From Leptospira idonii (GTDB lineage Bacteria; Spirochaetota; Leptospiria; Leptospirales; Leptospiraceae): a stretch of DNA of 64,000 bases. Below are positions 17,638 through 26,169 of the stretch, piece after piece (the first letter of the stretch is position 1; each line of letters opens with the position of its first letter). The notes below the pieces were generated by a model. That model had not been told where the DNA came from. It worked only from the letters and a program-made list of their open reading frames with translations, and made no database searches. Position numbers and translations under genes: made by a program. The stretch lies in contig NZ_RQHW01000047.1 of assembly GCF_004770995.1 (NCBI RefSeq), positions 310,001 through 374,000 on the forward strand, read 5' to 3'.

Positions 17638-18642
17638 TTATATCCTTTCTAAAACTATTTTTCCGATTGTTTTTCCGGACAAGAGGAGATCGTGTGCCTT
17701 TGTTAGATTTTCCGGTGTCATCTTTCCAAGATTCGATGTATTGGTGGATTTGATTTTTCCTTGATCCACTAAGGAAGCGATTTCCTCCAAAAGCTTTTTT
17801 TGAACGACTCTGTCTTCCGTTTGAAACATGGATCTTGTGAACATAAATTCGTTTAGAAATCCTGCACTTTTTTGTTTTAACAGATTCATATTCAATTCTC
17901 CATCCGTTTCCACGATGGAACAGATATTTCCGAAAGGAAGGATCACATTCGCCATTTGTACAAAGTGTTCGGCAGGATCACTGAATACCAAAATTTCGTG
18001 CACTCCGTTCTCATGAATTTCTTTGAGTTGGGAGAGAAAATCTTTTTTATGATCCAATATGTGATCAGCTCCCAAAGATTTCACCCAATCCGCAGATTCT
18101 TTTCTTGAGGCAGTGGCTAAAACGATGGAATTCGTCATTTGTTTTAGGATTTGAACGGCGATGGAACCGACTCCTCCTGCTCCTGCGATGATGAGAACTT
18201 TCTTTTTATCTTGTTTGTCCAATTTCAATTTATGAAAGATCGACTCATAGGCTGTAATTGCAGTAAGCGGAAGACTGGCGGCCGCTTCGAAAGAAATTGA
18301 TTTCGGCTTTTTGGCAACGATCCATTCGTCTACTGCCTGGAACTCCGCATTGGAACCTGGGCGAGTGATATCTCCCGCATAATAGACATCATCTCCTTTT
18401 TGTAACGAGGTGACTTGAGATCCTACCTCGACCACAGTTCCGGAAGCGTCCCAGCCTAAGATTCTAGGTCCCGGATTTTTTTCGGAGATCGATCGTTTGA
18501 CTTTGAAGTCTACAGGGTTCACCGAGACCGCTTTCACCTCCACCAAGACATCGTTAGGTTTGAGTGATGGTCGTTCTATTTCTATTTCTTGTAATACTGG
18601 TTTGTTTTGTTTCGAATCGTAAACGGCAGCAATCGCTTTCAT
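17638..18642 (-). CDS. Zinc-type alcohol dehydrogenase-like / quinone oxidoreductase (MDR)
   Basis: A 334-residue medium-chain dehydrogenase/reductase. An N-terminal GroES-like domain (SVNPVDFKVKRS, GWDASGTVVEVG) is followed by a Rossmann domain with AGAGGVGSIAVQILK for NAD(P)H. The catalytic and structural zinc ligands of true alcohol dehydrogenases are absent, so a quinone- or enone-reducing role is more likely. It is transcribed away from a LysR regulator gene and probably forms an operon with the SDR downstream. Divergence suggests, but does not prove, control by that regulator. Confidence 0.88.
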   Translation of the reverse strand: MKAIAAVYDSKQNKPVLQEIEIERPSLKPNDVLVEVKAVSVNPVDFKVKRSISEKNPGPRILGWDASGTVVEVGSQVTSLQKGDDVYYAGDITRPGSNAEFQAVDEWIVAKKPKSISFEAAASLPLTAITAYESIFHKLKLDKQDKKKVLIIAGAGGVGSIAVQILKQMTNSIVLATASRKESADWVKSLGADHILDHKKDFLSQLKEIHENGVHEILVFSDPAEHFVQMANVILPFGNICSIVETDGELNMNLLKQKSAGFLNEFMFTRSMFQTEDRVVQKKLLEEIASLVDQGKIKSTNTSNLGKMTPENLTKAHDLLLSGKTIGKIVLERI

Positions 18643-18654
18643 TTGGCACCTTTT

Positions 18655-18900
18655 TTAAAAAATGAATCTAAGGAAAAAATTTGTTTTTCTACCGATCTCA
18701 GTAGTAGGAAATAGCAGACCACATAAACCATTTGGATTCTCGCAATCTCCCATTTTTCCAGAAGGCCATTCCGAAAACCAGGATACACATCGTCCGAGGT
18801 GGTTGGCTCCCATTGCCAGTCTCAGAACTAATCCTGCCAGAGTGGCTCCGCTGTGAGCAAATGCATTCCTCATGTGGTACGGCGTCTGATGGAAGCTGTT
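18655..18900 (-). pseudogene. Possible membrane-protein gene remnant
   Basis: The stretch between the MDR and lysR genes holds no intact gene. On the minus strand an open frame reads QTPYHMRNAFAHSGATLAG and continues into a hydrophobic segment. A second frame then reads MCILVFGMAFWKNGRLRESK up to a stop near 18690. The two pieces look like consecutive parts of a small membrane protein joined by a frameshift, and the upstream end runs into the lysR promoter region without a start codon. I cannot assign a family. It may also be chance. Confidence 0.3.
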
Positions 18901-18935
18901 TTTTGTAAATAGAAAATATACTGATATGTTTATAG

Positions 18936-18965
18936 TTGACAGATTGTATAGTTTTAGTTTACAAT
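18936..18965 (+). promoter_or_regulatory. Sigma-70 type promoter of lysR gene
   Basis: TTGACA at 18936-18941 and TACAAT at 18960-18965 are separated by 18 bases. This is a strong consensus-like promoter directed at the regulator gene beginning at 18982. The expected transcript would start near 18972, leaving a leader of only about ten bases with no Shine-Dalgarno sequence. Confidence 0.65.
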
Positions 18966-18983
18966 ATGTAGTACCTACTACAT
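18966..18983. promoter_or_regulatory. Perfect palindrome over lysR start, candidate operator
   Basis: ATGTAGTA-CC-TACTACAT is a perfect 8+8 inverted repeat with a 2-base centre. It begins directly after the -10 hexamer and ends within the start codon. The position covers the predicted transcription start, as expected for an autorepressor or for a site shared with the divergent oxidoreductase genes. Binding by the encoded LysR protein is an inference. Confidence 0.5.
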
Positions 18984-19881
18984 GGAACTAGGCAGTCTAG
19001 AAGACCTAAGAGCATTTTTACTCGTTTTCCAGGAGAGAAATTTCACCGTAGCCGCCTCCCGAATGGGCATTACAAAGGCTGCGGTTGCGAAAAGAGTTGC
19101 TGGCCTGGAAGAAAGATGGCAGACCCAACTTTTTTACAGAAGCACTCGAAAAGTGGTACCTACCAGGGAAGCGGAAAGAATCTACCAAAAGGTTTTACCC
19201 GTAATCGATTCCGCAAGGGATTTGGAGGCTTCCATTGCTAAAAAAGAAGACCTAGAAGGAAACCTGAGGATCACCTGTGCCAGTTCTATGGCGAATCGTT
19301 TTGTTTCTCCGATCGTAATTCGGTTTCAGGAGAAATATCCTAAAATCAATGTCCAACTTGTAGTGACGGACAGTCTTCTCGATTTGATGGAAGAATCGAT
19401 CGATATAGGGATTCGCGTAGGGACAGAACCTCCTTCTTCCTTGCACGGAGTCAGCTTGTTTCCCAATCAAATCATTGCTTCGATTAGTTCCGAATATTCT
19501 AAACAAGAAACGTTTGCAATCAATCGACCGGAAGATTTGGAAAATCATAATCTATTGTATTTGGACCTTCATAAAAATCTAAAGTTTAAGGGAACGAACA
19601 TTTCTCTTCAATCTGTGACGAAAAAAAGAAATTTCGTTTCTAACGATTCCGGCAGTCTCATCCAAGCGGCACTGCAAGGGAAGGGGGTGTTGATTCGTTC
19701 TTTCTGGGATATACAGGAAGAATTGAAAAAGGGGAATTTAATTCCGGTTTTGCGAGACTATTCCATAGAGAATTTCGGAGATGTATGGATGGTGAGTCCT
19801 GAAGTGAGACTTCCCTCCGGTAGGGTCAGTGCCTTTTGGAAATTTTTTGAAACGGAATCGAAGACGATTTTCAATCTATAA
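18982..19881 (+). CDS. LysR-family transcriptional regulator
   Basis: A 299-residue LysR regulator. The winged helix-turn-helix covers about residues 1-60 (FLLVFQERNFTVAASRMGITKAAVAKRVAGLE) and a periplasmic-binding-like effector domain follows from about 90. The GITKAAVAKRV recognition helix and C-terminal VWMVSPEVRLPSGRVSAFW resemble the CrgA/DsdC-like branch. It is divergent from the MDR-SDR oxidoreductase pair, its likely targets. The ATG at 18982 overlaps a palindrome. The 3' end overlaps the convergent endonuclease gene by 11 bases. Confidence 0.9.
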   Translation: MELGSLEDLRAFLLVFQERNFTVAASRMGITKAAVAKRVAGLEERWQTQLFYRSTRKVVPTREAERIYQKVLPVIDSARDLEASIAKKEDLEGNLRITCASSMANRFVSPIVIRFQEKYPKINVQLVVTDSLLDLMEESIDIGIRVGTEPPSSLHGVSLFPNQIIASISSEYSKQETFAINRPEDLENHNLLYLDLHKNLKFKGTNISLQSVTKKRNFVSNDSGSLIQAALQGKGVLIRSFWDIQEELKKGNLIPVLRDYSIENFGDVWMVSPEVRLPSGRVSAFWKFFETESKTIFNL

Positions 19882-20665
19882 ACGGATTTCTTCTTCCTTG
19901 CACTTTTTCGATGAGGTCGTTTCTTCTGATTTCGAAAGTATCGGTAGGATCTTCCTTATTCCATGCTTCATATATCTTTCGTTTATCGGGAGGAATGGAA
20001 ATTCCCCATTGTTTTTCCATATAAAAATAGATACGTGCGATGTCTCCCCGAATGGCCGGTCTAGGTTCTGCGATTTGGCGTCTGAAGTCGACTTCGAAAT
20101 CACAAGTTCCGTATTCTCTTCTTTCTCCTTCGATTTCTGCGAAGAAATAATTTCCTCTGTCGTTATTGATCTCACCGGGAGCAGGGACTAGATTGTGCAG
20201 GTCAGCTTCAATTTCTTTGAATTCAGGATCGATTGCCTCGCAGCATTTTCTTCCTTTCAATGATTTTCCTGAGAAAGAACAATCCGGTTTCGTCCAACAT
20301 TCCCTGTGTTTTCCGAAAGCGTGGGCGGGAACGATATGTTCCCATTCCACCAGATAAGATCTGGGACTTCCCGTTCTTGTTTTTAAACCGCATTTGCCTG
20401 AGAAGATTCTGAACCTTCCCTGTTCGTCCGGTTCCGTGTCGAAAGGGCAGCCGCAATAAAATTCGACTCCTATCTTTTTGTACATCTTTCTCAGGATTTT
20501 TTTTGCCGCCTGAAAATCGCCTGCCTTGTTTTTTCCTTTACCGGACTTTACTTTTTTACTTTCGGATGTTTGATTAAAATCGGAATCTTCCGCATTCAAT
20601 TGGGAGAGTTCGGAAAAACAGAAGACTGACAGAGAAATAATGAGAAAAAAAAGATAGGATTTGAT
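19871..20665 (-). CDS. Secreted endonuclease I family nuclease with non-ATG start
   Basis: An EndA/NucM-type endonuclease: WEHIVPAHAFG carries the His-Me finger, DLHNLVPAPGEINNDRGN the asparagine/metal region and PAIRGDIARIYFYM the C-terminal block. Several cysteines suggest an extracytoplasmic protein. The first conventional in-frame start is TTG at 20599, which lies after a hydrophobic stretch. Upstream, KSYLFFLIISLSVFCFS is an obvious signal peptide preceded by GGAGG and a frame stop at 20681-20683. Between these, only ATC (20665 or 20671) and GTC codons can initiate. I give the ATC at 20665 as the best start. Either a rare start codon is used or the start has been lost. Confidence 0.75.
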   Translation of the reverse strand: MKSYLFFLIISLSVFCFSELSQLNAEDSDFNQTSESKKVKSGKGKNKAGDFQAAKKILRKMYKKIGVEFYCGCPFDTEPDEQGRFRIFSGKCGLKTRTGSPRSYLVEWEHIVPAHAFGKHRECWTKPDCSFSGKSLKGRKCCEAIDPEFKEIEADLHNLVPAPGEINNDRGNYFFAEIEGERREYGTCDFEVDFRRQIAEPRPAIRGDIARIYFYMEKQWGISIPPDKRKIYEAWNKEDPTDTFEIRRNDLIEKVQGRRNPFID

Positions 20666-20680
20666 GACGATTTCCTCCGG

Positions 20681-21076
20681 TTAAATTTTATAAAAAGGAA
20701 GTAGATAAAGGGAAACGGATAATAAAAAGCCGATCGTCCATAAACTGGATCGAACAAACGTTATATCTAATAAATAACAAATGGAGTAAGCGATTCGGAT
20801 GAGAATGAATGCGATACAGATCGAATTAAAAATCGTTTCGTTTGCGGAATTTAGGGAGGAGATGATGACTCCGATCGCAAAGATAGGAAATGCTTCGAAA
20901 GAATTGTAATGAGCACCTAGGGCACGTTTGCCGAATCCTTTGAGGTTTGCTTGTTGGTCCCTGGGAAGGCTGTTGTTGTATCCCCCTTTTTCTTTCTGCA
21001 TTGCCAAAGCCACAGGGATTTTGTTGAGATAAATCAATAGAACCGAAAATAAAACCGCAGCGAAAGGAATCGTCAT
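20681..21076 (-). CDS. MAPEG family membrane protein
   Basis: A 131-residue protein with four hydrophobic segments and the MAPEG core RALGAHYNSFEAFPIFAIGVI. Members of this family are membrane-associated proteins in eicosanoid and glutathione metabolism; bacterial members are often glutathione transferases or of unknown role. The RALGAHxNxxE-type motif supports the family but not a specific substrate. The endonuclease gene follows within a few bases. Glutathione genes elsewhere in the window fit but do not prove a glutathione-linked role. Confidence 0.85.
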   Translation of the reverse strand: MTIPFAAVLFSVLLIYLNKIPVALAMQKEKGGYNNSLPRDQQANLKGFGKRALGAHYNSFEAFPIFAIGVIISSLNSANETIFNSICIAFILIRIAYSICYLLDITFVRSSLWTIGFLLSVSLYLLPFYKI

Positions 21077-21169
21077 AGAACCTCGTTATGTTTTAAGAAA
21101 CATAAAACGGCTTCTTTTCCGTTAAGGCAACTAAAAGTTTTTTATCCAAGAAACGATCCTTAATTTCAT

Positions 21170-21970
21170 TCACCAATGATCTCTTAGACGTCTTAATCCT
21201 AAAAAGTAAGATTTTTCGGAATCGAAATCCGTTTCTTTATTTTTCTCTCGAATGTTGTTTTGCAGGGTTGTTTGTTCCAATCGAAAGAAGGGATTCACTT
21301 TTTTCTCCATAGAAAAATCTGAAACTAAAAATTCAGAAGTTTCTTTTTTTGCTTCCGCAAGATTTCGAATCTTCGTAATTTCCTTGTTATCCGGTTCCAT
21401 CGTTTCCGAAAAATTCAAATTGCTGTCCCAGTAATCGTGCCCAGGGTAAAGAAGGGTTTCTCCTTCGATGGAGAAAAAACGATTTTTGAGAGTATTGTAC
21501 AATGTGGAAGGATTTCCACCCCGGTAACAATTTCCCACCCCCGCATTGAAGATCGTATCTCCGGAAAATACCGCTTTGTGGGAAGTTTTGTTTTTCAATA
21601 CGAAACAAAGATGACAGTTCGTATGGCCGGGTGTATCCCATGCCACGAGAGTTTCCGATTCGTGAGAGAAGGCGATATCTCCTTCTTTTAAAACTTCGTC
21701 TAATCCAGGAATTTTACCCAGAGCATTCGGATGAGAGTAGATGAGTGCTTTTGTTTCTTCTTTCAATTCCAAATTGCCTGCCACATGGTCGTTGTGTTCG
21801 TGTGTATTCAGGATGGATTTGAGTTTTAAACCGTGTTTTTTCAGATGAGTGAGGATGAGTTTCGCATCGTAAGGATCGATACAAACCGCTTCTCCGCTTC
21901 TATCCGAATAAACGATATACGAGAAGTTTCGAAGCGGAGAATGAGTGAATAGCTGTAAAACGGACAGCAT
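21170..21970 (-). CDS. Hydroxyacylglutathione hydrolase-like metallo-beta-lactamase fold protein
   Basis: A 266-residue MBL-fold hydrolase with ligands in LNTHEHNDHVAG (THxHxDH), the single His in TPGHTNCHLC, Asp in FSGDTIF and His in YPGHDY. The order and the C-terminal extension (about 175-266, with NPFFR) match glyoxalase II, which hydrolyses S-lactoylglutathione. The NPFLR-like NPFFR segment is a good GloB sign. It may be GloB or a related thioester hydrolase. It lies 12 bases downstream of serA on the same strand. Confidence 0.85.
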   Translation of the reverse strand: MLSVLQLFTHSPLRNFSYIVYSDRSGEAVCIDPYDAKLILTHLKKHGLKLKSILNTHEHNDHVAGNLELKEETKALIYSHPNALGKIPGLDEVLKEGDIAFSHESETLVAWDTPGHTNCHLCFVLKNKTSHKAVFSGDTIFNAGVGNCYRGGNPSTLYNTLKNRFFSIEGETLLYPGHDYWDSNLNFSETMEPDNKEITKIRNLAEAKKETSEFLVSDFSMEKKVNPFFRLEQTTLQNNIREKNKETDFDSEKSYFLGLRRLRDHW

Positions 21971-21982
21971 AGTTCCTAGATT

Positions 21983-23206
21983 CTAATAGAGGATCCTGGT
22001 TCGAATGGAATTTTGATGAGCCTTGATTTTGGCTTTCAATTCATCCCCTAGATTTTTGTCTATTTCCATCGACAAATAACCTATGTTCTCCGAAGTACTT
22101 AGATTCTGCGTCAGAATGTTTCCTCCCAATTCGGAAATGACGGAGTTGATGTCCCTTAAAAAACCCGGCTGGTTCTTATGGATGTTCAAAATTCTATGAT
22201 ACCCTGATTTCAGATTTCCCAACTCGATATTAGGAAAGTTTACAGAGAAAGTCGTAGAACCGTTGTTAATGAACTTTAGAAGTTTTTGTGCGACTTCCGT
22301 TCCTATATTTCTTTGCGCCTCTTCCGTGGATCCTCCTACGTGAGGAGTGAGGATTACATTGTTCAATCCTTGCAAAGGAGATGTAAATGGATCGTCGTTG
22401 GATTTTGGTTCTTCAGGGAAAACGTCGATTCCTGCTCCTGCGATTTTTCCAGATTTTAATCCTTCCGCTAAGGCTTCGATTTCTACCACCTTTCCTCTGG
22501 AAAGATTGAGGAGATAAGATCCTTGTTTGATGATGGAAAGATGTTCTTTTCTAAACAGGTTCTTTGTTTCAGGTGTTTCTGGAACGTGATAGGTGATGAA
22601 ATCGGAATGAGAAAGAAGTTCTTCGTATGTTCCCACCGGATTCGCATTTCCTAAAGGAAGTTTGGCGATTGTATCGTAAAAAATCACCTTCATTCCCATG
22701 GATTCCGCCAGAACGGAAACTTGGGAACCGATATGACCGTAACCTACGATCCCTAAGGTTTTCCCTCTGACTTCGAAACAACCTTTTGCGATTTTATTCC
22801 ATTTTCCTAAATGAACATCTCTGGATTGGTCGGTCGCCTTTCTCGCTAACATGATGATTTCCGCAATCACAAGCTCCGCTACGGAACGAGTGTTGCTGTA
22901 TGGTGCGTTGAATACGGGAATCGCTTTTTTCTCCGCTTCATCCAAGGAAACTTGGTTGGTTCCGATACAGAAGCAGCCTATGGTGAGAAGTCTGCGAGCA
23001 TTCTCCAAAACTTTAGGAGTAACATTTGTTTTGCTGCGAATTCCTAAAACATGAATGTCTGCGATCCTTTTGGCAAGGTCATCCTCTTCCAAAGCATCCT
23101 TTTCGAGAGTTACGTCGAAACCGTCTCTTTGGAAGAGTTCGTATGCGTCTTTATGAATGTTTTCTAGTAAGAGGACTTTTATTTTTCCCTTGGGGTAAGA
23201 TACCAT
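21983..23206 (-). CDS. serA: D-3-phosphoglycerate dehydrogenase
   Basis: A 407-residue 2-hydroxyacid dehydrogenase of the E. coli SerA type, starting serine synthesis. The NAD loop is GIVGYGHIGSQVS; catalytic residues fall in NLSRGKVV (Arg), AGIDVFPEEP (Glu) and LTPHVGGSTEEAQ (His). The C-terminal 70 residues form an ACT domain (HKNQPGFLRDINSVISELGG), the usual site of serine feedback inhibition. Start ATG 23206 is used; the neighbouring lipoprotein gene is divergent with about 58 bases between starts. Confidence 0.94.
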   Translation of the reverse strand: MVSYPKGKIKVLLLENIHKDAYELFQRDGFDVTLEKDALEEDDLAKRIADIHVLGIRSKTNVTPKVLENARRLLTIGCFCIGTNQVSLDEAEKKAIPVFNAPYSNTRSVAELVIAEIIMLARKATDQSRDVHLGKWNKIAKGCFEVRGKTLGIVGYGHIGSQVSVLAESMGMKVIFYDTIAKLPLGNANPVGTYEELLSHSDFITYHVPETPETKNLFRKEHLSIIKQGSYLLNLSRGKVVEIEALAEGLKSGKIAGAGIDVFPEEPKSNDDPFTSPLQGLNNVILTPHVGGSTEEAQRNIGTEVAQKLLKFINNGSTTFSVNFPNIELGNLKSGYHRILNIHKNQPGFLRDINSVISELGGNILTQNLSTSENIGYLSMEIDKNLGDELKAKIKAHQNSIRTRILY

Positions 23207-23264
23207 ATAAGAACAGGATTTTTTCCTTTGCGAAACCTTGCATCTCGAAAAAGGTGAAACTGAT

Positions 23265-23813
23265 ATGGAAAGAATTTCGTTATCTCCCCGTTTCTACTCC
23301 GTCGGCTTTGGGCTTTTTCTCGTTTTTTCCCTTTTGCATTGTTCCAGCAATGCTTACTCGATCAAACCGGAACCTACTTTGGAGCAGGTGACTTCCCAGT
23401 CGGAAGAAATCTGCATAGGGACTAGATTCTACTTTTTTTCAGGAAGGCCCTGTATCTCCGTCAAAGGGGAAAAGGACAATAATTCCGGTCAGGTACAGTA
23501 TTATTTCAGATATGAAATCGGAACCTTCGACGTGGATCTTCCTTTGGGAGTTTCCTTGAAAGTAGGGGATACTTGGTACAATCTGAAAAAATCTTCTACC
23601 GATTATTCAAATACAATCGTTGTTAGTTCTCATTTACCGCCGGAAGTGACTGCCGCTATCGGTTCGGGAAAATCGTTTGTGGTGAGTTATACGAATCGTT
23701 CTGGAACGGAAAATTTTCCTTTAAACGGAACCCAGGTCTCTCGTCTTCAGGACAATCTGCTCAAACTCCAAAAACAATTGGAATCCGAGCAGAAGATGAA
23801 AATTCAGAAATAA
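23265..23813 (+). CDS. Predicted lipoprotein of unknown function
   Basis: A 182-residue protein with a signal peptide and lipobox FSLLHC, making C26 the predicted lipidated residue. I prefer ATG 23265, preceded by AAGGTG, over an upstream TTG at 23238. The mature part is a beta-rich domain (residues about 50-150), then a short charged helix (QDNLLKLQKQLESEQKMK). No known family recognised. It sits divergent from serA and convergent with lysS. Confidence 0.7.
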   Translation: MERISLSPRFYSVGFGLFLVFSLLHCSSNAYSIKPEPTLEQVTSQSEEICIGTRFYFFSGRPCISVKGEKDNNSGQVQYYFRYEIGTFDVDLPLGVSLKVGDTWYNLKKSSTDYSNTIVVSSHLPPEVTAAIGSGKSFVVSYTNRSGTENFPLNGTQVSRLQDNLLKLQKQLESEQKMKIQK

Positions 23814-23833
23814 ACTTTTGAAATGTGCCGGAT

Positions 23834-25327
23834 TTATTCCGGCCTCATCAATGGAAATAGGATGGTGTCTCTGATGGAATGAGAGTCTGTCAGAAGCATC
23901 ACCAAACGATCGATTCCGATCCCTAATCCTCCTGTAGGAGGTAGACCGAATTCCAAAGCGCGGATGTAGTCTTCGTCCATCATAAACGCTTCATCATCTC
24001 CCGCTTCTCTTTGTTTTACTTGTTCTTCGAATCTTTCTTTTTGGTCGAAAGGATCGTTCAACTCGGTAAATGCATTTCCTATCTCTCTGCCGGCAACATA
24101 AGGTTCGAATCTTTCCACATAACGAGGATCATCTTCTCTGGATTTTGCGAGAGGGGAAAGTTCTTTAGGGAAGTCGGTGATAAAGATCGGCTGAATGAGA
24201 TTCGGTTCCACTAGAGAACTGAACACTTCGTCACATACTTTCCAGATGGAAACGCATCCGTCCGCATCCACTTTAACTGCTTTCGCTTTTGACTTTGCCT
24301 CTTCTAAGGTTTTGATTTCACTGAAATCGATTCCAGAATATTCTTTGATGATGTCTACGTATTTGATTCTTTTCCAAGGAGGAGTGATATCGATCATCTC
24401 CTTGCCATAAGCGAATTTTAATCCCTTACCGATGTTTTGCGCCACAGTTACGATCATGTTTTCCGTAAGCTTCAACATGGATTCCATATCTCCGAAGGCC
24501 ATATAGGCTTCCATCATGGTGAATTCGGGATTGTGTTTTGTGGAGATCCCTTCGTTTCTGAAATTACGGTTGAGTTCGAAGACTCGGTCGAGTCCGCCAA
24601 CGATCAGTCTTTTGAGATAAAGTTCCGGAGCGATTCTCAGGAAAAGATCCATATCCAAAGTATTGTGGTGGGTGATGAACGGTTTTGCCGCAGCTCCTCC
24701 GGCAATCGGTTGCATCATAGGAGTTTCCACTTCCAAAAAACCCTCCTGAGTGAGGAACTTGCGGATTTCGGAAACGATTCTGGAACGCATCTTAAATGTT
24801 TCTCTTACGGAATCGTTTACCACTAGATCCACATAACGCATACGGTATCTTTGTTCCACATCGGAAAAGGCATCGTAGACGACTCCGTCTTTTTCCTTAA
24901 CGACAGGAAGAGGGCGGATACATTTGGCAAGTAGTTTTACGGAGGTTATATGGAGAGTGGTTTCACCTTTTTGGGTTTGAAACAACCATCCTTCCACACC
25001 GATCCAATCTCCCAAATCGAAGGATTTGAAAAGAGAATAGTTTTCTTCTCCTAAATCGTCCCTTGTCGCATACAATTGAATGAGGCCTTCTTTGTCTTTC
25101 AGATGAGCGAAAGATGCTTTTCCCATCACTCTTTTGGCATGGAGTCTTCCGCCTAATTTGAACGTTTTTTTTTCAGTAGAGTTAGGATCGAAGGATTGGA
25201 TGAGTGATTGGGAATGGGAATCCGGGAAAAAACGGAGAGGATAAGGATTGACTCCTTTTTCTTTCCATTCTTTGATTTTTTGGATTCTTTGCGCTACCAA
25301 TTCATTTGTTTCTTTTAATTCATCCAT
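23834..25327 (-). CDS. lysS: Lysyl-tRNA synthetase, class II
   Basis: A 497-residue class II synthetase. The N-terminal OB-fold anticodon-binding domain covers about 55-160; motif 2 is [26 protein letters not shown] split around the catalytic core and motif 3 is [12 protein letters not shown] near the C-terminus. It charges tRNA-Lys. It directly abuts the YdcF-like gene upstream (no gap). A small GC-rich hairpin (23827-23843) covers its stop but lacks a T-tract, so termination there is uncertain. Confidence 0.96.
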   Translation of the reverse strand: MDELKETNELVAQRIQKIKEWKEKGVNPYPLRFFPDSHSQSLIQSFDPNSTEKKTFKLGGRLHAKRVMGKASFAHLKDKEGLIQLYATRDDLGEENYSLFKSFDLGDWIGVEGWLFQTQKGETTLHITSVKLLAKCIRPLPVVKEKDGVVYDAFSDVEQRYRMRYVDLVVNDSVRETFKMRSRIVSEIRKFLTQEGFLEVETPMMQPIAGGAAAKPFITHHNTLDMDLFLRIAPELYLKRLIVGGLDRVFELNRNFRNEGISTKHNPEFTMMEAYMAFGDMESMLKLTENMIVTVAQNIGKGLKFAYGKEMIDITPPWKRIKYVDIIKEYSGIDFSEIKTLEEAKSKAKAVKVDADGCVSIWKVCDEVFSSLVEPNLIQPIFITDFPKELSPLAKSREDDPRYVERFEPYVAGREIGNAFTELNDPFDQKERFEEQVKQREAGDDEAFMMDEDYIRALEFGLPPTGGLGIGIDRLVMLLTDSHSIRDTILFPLMRPE

Positions 25328-25963
25328 TTAGATGACTCCTCTGACTGCGGAATAAATATATTTTAAAAATTCTAGCGAAACTTCCCGGAACCCTTCTTCC
25401 GATAAAAACCAGTTAGACGGTGTATTTTCGGAAGCGAAAGGATAAGCCGAAATTTGAAGGGGCAAAGATGCCAGATTTTTTTGATAAATCTTGAGCATCC
25501 TCTTGGACTCGTATTCTCGAGCCAAGATCAAAATCGATTTTAAGTTTTCGGAAACCGCTATTTTTAATACGTTTTTTGCCACCTCGTCCGTGTCACCAAG
25601 TTTGGAAGGGGAAATTTTAAGAACTTGGACGGAGGTTTGCGGCAGATTCAATGTGGCAAGATAGGATATCAGTTTGGTTTCCCTTTCTTGGACGCTGAAA
25701 AGAGCGTTGTCCGATTTGTCTTCTCGTATAACTAAAATTAACTTTGAGAAGGTTTGTTTTTGGAACAAAATCGCTACGGATTTTAGGAATTTTTTGGAAG
25801 GAAAGGGATTCGTTTCCAAAACGGCTACATCCGACTTATGGAAAGGGGATGAAACTTTCAGCCAATAGGGAGAGGAAAGCAGTAGCCCGAGATAAATAAA
25901 GACAGGGCATAAGAAACCGAACGTCAGTAATTTCAGTCGAAAGTATAAATCGGAAACTTGCAT
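25328..25963 (-). CDS. YdcF/ElyC-like (DUF218) membrane-anchored protein
   Basis: About 211 residues from ATG 25963. One N-terminal transmembrane segment (about 8-32, LLTFGFLCPVFIYLGLLLSS) is followed by a DUF218-like domain: AVLETNPFPSKKFLKSV, DTDEVAKNVLKIA and SILILAREYESKRML resemble the SanA/ElyC/YdcF fold with conserved Asp and Glu. Proteins of this family are linked to envelope synthesis. Similarity is weak and some family motifs are changed. A longer frame from 26167 runs through the tRNA gene and is not credible. Confidence 0.6.
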   Translation of the reverse strand: MQVSDLYFRLKLLTFGFLCPVFIYLGLLLSSPYWLKVSSPFHKSDVAVLETNPFPSKKFLKSVAILFQKQTFSKLILVIREDKSDNALFSVQERETKLISYLATLNLPQTSVQVLKISPSKLGDTDEVAKNVLKIAVSENLKSILILAREYESKRMLKIYQKNLASLPLQISAYPFASENTPSNWFLSEEGFREVSLEFLKYIYSAVRGVI

Positions 25964-26060
25964 AATAGGGCACCTCAACCTTACACGATCAGGCAATGGG
26001 TGTGACAAGAGAAAATTGATCTCCTTGACGAACGAAAGGTTTTTCTTAGCCTGGCAGAAA

Positions 26061-26066
26061 TACAAT
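26061..26066 (+). promoter_or_regulatory. -10 element for tRNA-Leu
   Basis: TACAAT ends eight bases before the tRNA-Leu 5' end, a suitable distance for transcription start. No good -35 is seen at 17 bases; a TTGACG at 26025-26030 is too far away. Confidence 0.35.
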
Positions 26067-26073
26067 ACATCTC

Positions 26074-26155
26074 GCTCGGATGGTGGAATTGGTAGACACG
26101 CTACTTTGAGGTGGTAGTGCCGCAAGGTGTGGGGGTTCGAGTCCCCCTTCGAGCA
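26074..26155 (+). tRNA. tRNA-Leu (anticodon GAG)
   Basis: The cloverleaf folds well: acceptor GCTCGGA pairs with TTCGAGC (one G-T pair), the anticodon arm is CTACT-TTGAGGT-GGTAG with anticodon GAG, a short variable arm (TGCCGCAAGGTG) follows, and the T-arm is GGGGG-TTCGAGT-CCCCC. Discriminator base A. CCA is not encoded. The last 19 bases and 14 bases beyond are repeated at 26338-26370. Confidence 0.95.
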
Positions 26156-26169
26156 AAGTTCCCGCAATC
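26137..26169 (+). repeat. 33-bp direct repeat, copy 1 (tRNA-Leu 3' end)
   Basis: This 33-base segment covers the T-loop to 3' end of tRNA-Leu plus 14 bases beyond. An identical copy lies at 26338-26370. The arrangement (full tRNA, insert, tRNA 3' fragment) is that of att sites at tRNA genes. Confidence 0.9.

Noticed and set aside
23827..23843. GC-rich hairpin GCCGGA-TTTAT-TCCGGC at the lysS end
   Set aside because: It lies over the lysS stop codon and has no T-tract, so it is not safely a terminator.
25964..26167. Upstream extension of the YdcF-like protein
   Set aside because: It would need to be translated through the tRNA-Leu gene; ATG 25963 gives a normal membrane anchor.
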